DNA from: Woeseiaceae bacterium
Lineage (GTDB): Bacteria > Pseudomonadota > Gammaproteobacteria > Steroidobacterales > Woeseiaceae
Length of the DNA stretch: 44,275 nt
Direction of reading: 5' to 3'
NCBI GenBank assembly: GCA_028227395.1
Contig: JAOIZZ010000011.1
Coordinates: 1 to 44,275 of the forward strand
The notes under the pieces were generated by a model, which was given only the letters and a program-made list of their open reading frames with translations, was not told where the DNA came from and did no database searches. This document shows, piece by piece, positions 42,438-44,275 of the stretch. The position numbers and the translations under genes are program-made. Each line of letters opens with the position of its first letter. Position 1 is the first letter of the stretch.

Positions 42438-43412
42438 CTAAGGTATCAATATTGTTGATCCAGTTGTTTTTCTGGATTCTAAATCTCTATGTGCCTGCGC
42501 GGTATCTTTTAAGGCATATTTTTGGTTAATATTGATTTTTATTATGCCTTGAACTACCAAATCGAATAATTCTTGAGCACCATGTAATAATTTTTCACGT
42601 GTATTAATAAAATCCGCCAAAATTGGTCGCGTGACATACAAGGAATGCCTTGAAGCTAATTCGGAAGGTGCGAATGCATCTACAGGACCAGATGCATTTC
42701 CAAAAGTTACCATAACACCGTGCGGTTTTAACGAATTTAGCGATGAAATAAAAGTATTTTTTCCAATAGAATCATAAACCGCCGAAACTCCTTTTCCATT
42801 AGTGAGCTTGAGTACTTTTTCAGCAACATCTTCATCGGCCATGATAATTTCACTACAACCATGTGCAAGAGCAAGTTCAGCTTTTTCAGGCGTACTTACA
42901 ACACCAACAACATTAGCTCCTAGGTGGCTCGCCCATTGACTTGCAATTAGTCCCACACCTCCAGCAGCAGCATGCAGTAATATGTCATCATTAGTTTTTA
43001 CTGCGTAACTTTTTCGCAACAGATACCAAGCAGTGAGCCCTTTTAATAATAAAGCGGCAGCTTGCTCAAATGAGATTCCATCTGGAATAGGTACAAGTTG
43101 ATTTGCGTCAAAGTTTCTTTGCTCGGAATATGAGTCAGCAGGTCTTCCTGTGTAAACAACTCGATCACCTACCTTAACTACCTTAACATCATCAGCAATT
43201 TCCTCTACAACTCCTGCCGCTTCACTTCCTAACCCAGTTGGTAATGGCATGGGATAAAGTCCAGATCTATGATAAGTGTCGATAAAATTTAAGCCAATCG
43301 CATTATGTCGAATTCGAGCCTCACCAGGCTTAAGGTCAGGTAAGTCAATTTCACAATAATTTAATACTTCGGGTCCACCATACTCATTAATTCGAATTGC
43401 GTTTGTTTTCAT
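42438..43412 (-). CDS. NADPH:quinone oxidoreductase-type MDR protein
   Basis: The 324-residue protein belongs to the zinc-free branch of medium-chain dehydrogenases. AIGLNFIDTYHRSGLYP near residue 38, GLGSEAAGVVEEI near 61, ALLLKGLTAWYLL near 115 and the NADPH-binding AAAGGVGLIASQWA near 149 are all standard for Qor. No structural-zinc cysteine loop is present. Such enzymes reduce quinones or alkenals with NADPH in the cytoplasm, usually for detoxification. GAGGG lies seven bases before the ATG. It is the first gene of a pair with the alpha/beta hydrolase. The name qor is likely, but the family is broad, so no symbol is given. Confidence 0.9.
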   Translation of the reverse strand: MKTNAIRINEYGGPEVLNYCEIDLPDLKPGEARIRHNAIGLNFIDTYHRSGLYPMPLPTGLGSEAAGVVEEIADDVKVVKVGDRVVYTGRPADSYSEQRNFDANQLVPIPDGISFEQAAALLLKGLTAWYLLRKSYAVKTNDDILLHAAAGGVGLIASQWASHLGANVVGVVSTPEKAELALAHGCSEIIMADEDVAEKVLKLTNGKGVSAVYDSIGKNTFISSLNSLKPHGVMVTFGNASGPVDAFAPSELASRHSLYVTRPILADFINTREKLLHGAQELFDLVVQGIIKININQKYALKDTAQAHRDLESRKTTGSTILIP

Positions 43413-43583
43413 TATCTATCCCTCATTGTTAATGCTATATAGTTTAATTGAAATTAAAGTAGAGGTATTCCTATTTTTAAAAAATTAATTAATTGTATCT
43501 TCAATAATAATTAACAATAATATTTATATGATCATCAGGCATCTGATGAGATGATAAAAAATCAATCAATACTAGGATATAAA

Positions 43584-44275
43584 ATGGAACGGCTAAAAAA
43601 TAAAATTGCATTAATTACCGGGGCTGCGCAAGGAATTGGATTAGCTACTGCAAAATTATTTGTACAAGAAGGTGCAAAAGTATTATTAACAGATATCAAT
43701 ATAGACAAAGCCAATAGTGAATCAAAATCACTTAATAAAATTTATCCAGATCAAACATTGGCTCTAGATCATGATGTAACAAGTAAGAAAGATTGGCAAT
43801 ACGCCATTGAATTTATAGAAAATAAATTTGGCGGGATAAATATACTTGTTAATAATGCCGGCATTGGCTCTCTTGGTAATGTCGAGAATGAAAGCTTCGA
43901 AAAATGGAAACAAGTTCATTCTGTTGATCTAGATAGTGTCTTCTTGGGCTGTAAATATGCAATACCGATTATAAAAAAATCCAAATCAGGTTCCATCATA
44001 AATGTTTCTTCCATTTCCGGTATTATTGCTAGCCACAATATGGCTGCTTACAATTCAGCCAAGTCTGGAGTTAGGCATCTCAGTAAATCCATAGCTTTAC
44101 ACTGCGCTAGAGACAGAAATAATATTCGATGCAATTCTATTCATCCTGCTTTCATTGATACCCCTATACTCGATGATTTGTTCAAAAAAATTGGGCACGA
44201 AGCAGCCGTAAAGAAATTATCTCGTCAAATACCTATGGGCCAAATAGGTGAACCCAATGATGTAGCTTACGGTAT
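43584..44275 (+). CDS. SDR-family oxidoreductase, cut by the window end
   Basis: The reading frame starts at ATG 43584, with AGGAT just upstream, and stays open for 230 codons to the window edge. It is a classical short-chain dehydrogenase: TGAAQGIG near residue 12, NNAG near 90, INVSSISG with the catalytic Ser near 143, Tyr156-Asn-Ser-Ala-Lys160, and IHPAFIDTP after it. About 20-25 C-terminal residues should be missing. The pattern resembles hydroxysteroid/glucose-dehydrogenase-like SDRs using NAD (Asp at the end of beta2 in LLTDINID favours NAD over NADP). Substrate unknown. It faces away from the Qor-like gene across 171 AT-rich bases in which nothing was recognised. Confidence 0.9.
   Translation, partial: MERLKNKIALITGAAQGIGLATAKLFVQEGAKVLLTDINIDKANSESKSLNKIYPDQTLALDHDVTSKKDWQYAIEFIENKFGGINILVNNAGIGSLGNVENESFEKWKQVHSVDLDSVFLGCKYAIPIIKKSKSGSIINVSSISGIIASHNMAAYNSAKSGVRHLSKSIALHCARDRNNIRCNSIHPAFIDTPILDDLFKKIGHEAAVKKLSRQIPMGQIGEPNDVAYG

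Noticed and set aside
1-44275. CRISPR array, riboswitch, integrase or transposase
   Set aside because: No direct-repeat array with spacers, no recognisable aptamer core in the leaders, and no recombinase-type protein among the reading frames.

Overview
The window is AT-rich (roughly one third G+C by eye) and densely coded, with no gap above 300 bases. Many genes have Shine-Dalgarno sites of the AAGG/GAGG type. There are several lipoprotein and two twin-arginine signal peptides, a DUF3014 protein, a proteobacterial-type psuK-psuG pair and a two-ACT-domain threonine deaminase. Together these suggest a free-living heterotrophic gammaproteobacterium, probably a streamlined marine one; that placement is an inference, since no rRNA gene is present. 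No phage, transposase, CRISPR array or plasmid gene was seen.

Layout. (1) 45-7732: an EamA-type transporter, an outward-facing M28 peptidase related to glutamate carboxypeptidase II, a DUF3014 membrane protein, a DUF885 lipoprotein, a LysE/RhtB exporter and an unusual class III aminotransferase. (2) 7707-9654: a small c-type cytochrome and a Tat-exported PLP enzyme, closed by a strong bidirectional terminator. (3) 15622-9706 (minus strand): a tight five-gene operon with an AlsT-type Na+/amino-acid symporter, a DapA-like aldolase/lyase, a D-hydantoinase/dihydropyrimidinase, a hydantoin racemase and a Tat-exported M20-family protein that lacks the catalytic Glu pair. (4) 15868-17937: a PQQ-dependent dehydrogenase lipoprotein. 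(5) 22762-17991 (minus): a Cys/Met-type PLP lyase, an APC permease and a penicillin-acylase-family lipoprotein. (6) 22942-25965: HTH-PfkB kinase (psuK-like), psuG and a 2-oxoglutarate/Fe(II) oxygenase, preceded by several palindromes. (7) 27308-26022: tRNA-Arg(UCG) and an MFS transporter, with a methyltransferase-like gene upstream. (8) 36984-29024 (minus): seven closely spaced genes covering a ferredoxin/NAD(P)H oxidoreductase, 2-oxoacid:ferredoxin oxidoreductase KorA and KorB, a lipoprotein, a small unknown protein, a class V PLP enzyme and an SDR. (9) 37245-44275: an M16 zinc peptidase, threonine deaminase, an alpha/beta hydrolase, a quinone oxidoreductase, and an SDR cut off by the window edge.

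The common theme is scavenging of nitrogenous organic matter: exported peptidases and acylases, importers and exporters for amino acids, five PLP enzymes, cyclic-amide (hydantoin-type) hydrolysis, pseudouridine breakdown, and oxidation of the resulting 2-oxoacids by KorAB. The most unusual items are the five-gene hydantoin-type operon with its degenerate M20 protein, the Tat-exported PLP enzyme, the psuK-psuG-oxygenase operon with tandem palindromes, and the small unknown protein in front of the class V PLP enzyme. Specific substrates are inferred from families and context, not shown by the sequence.
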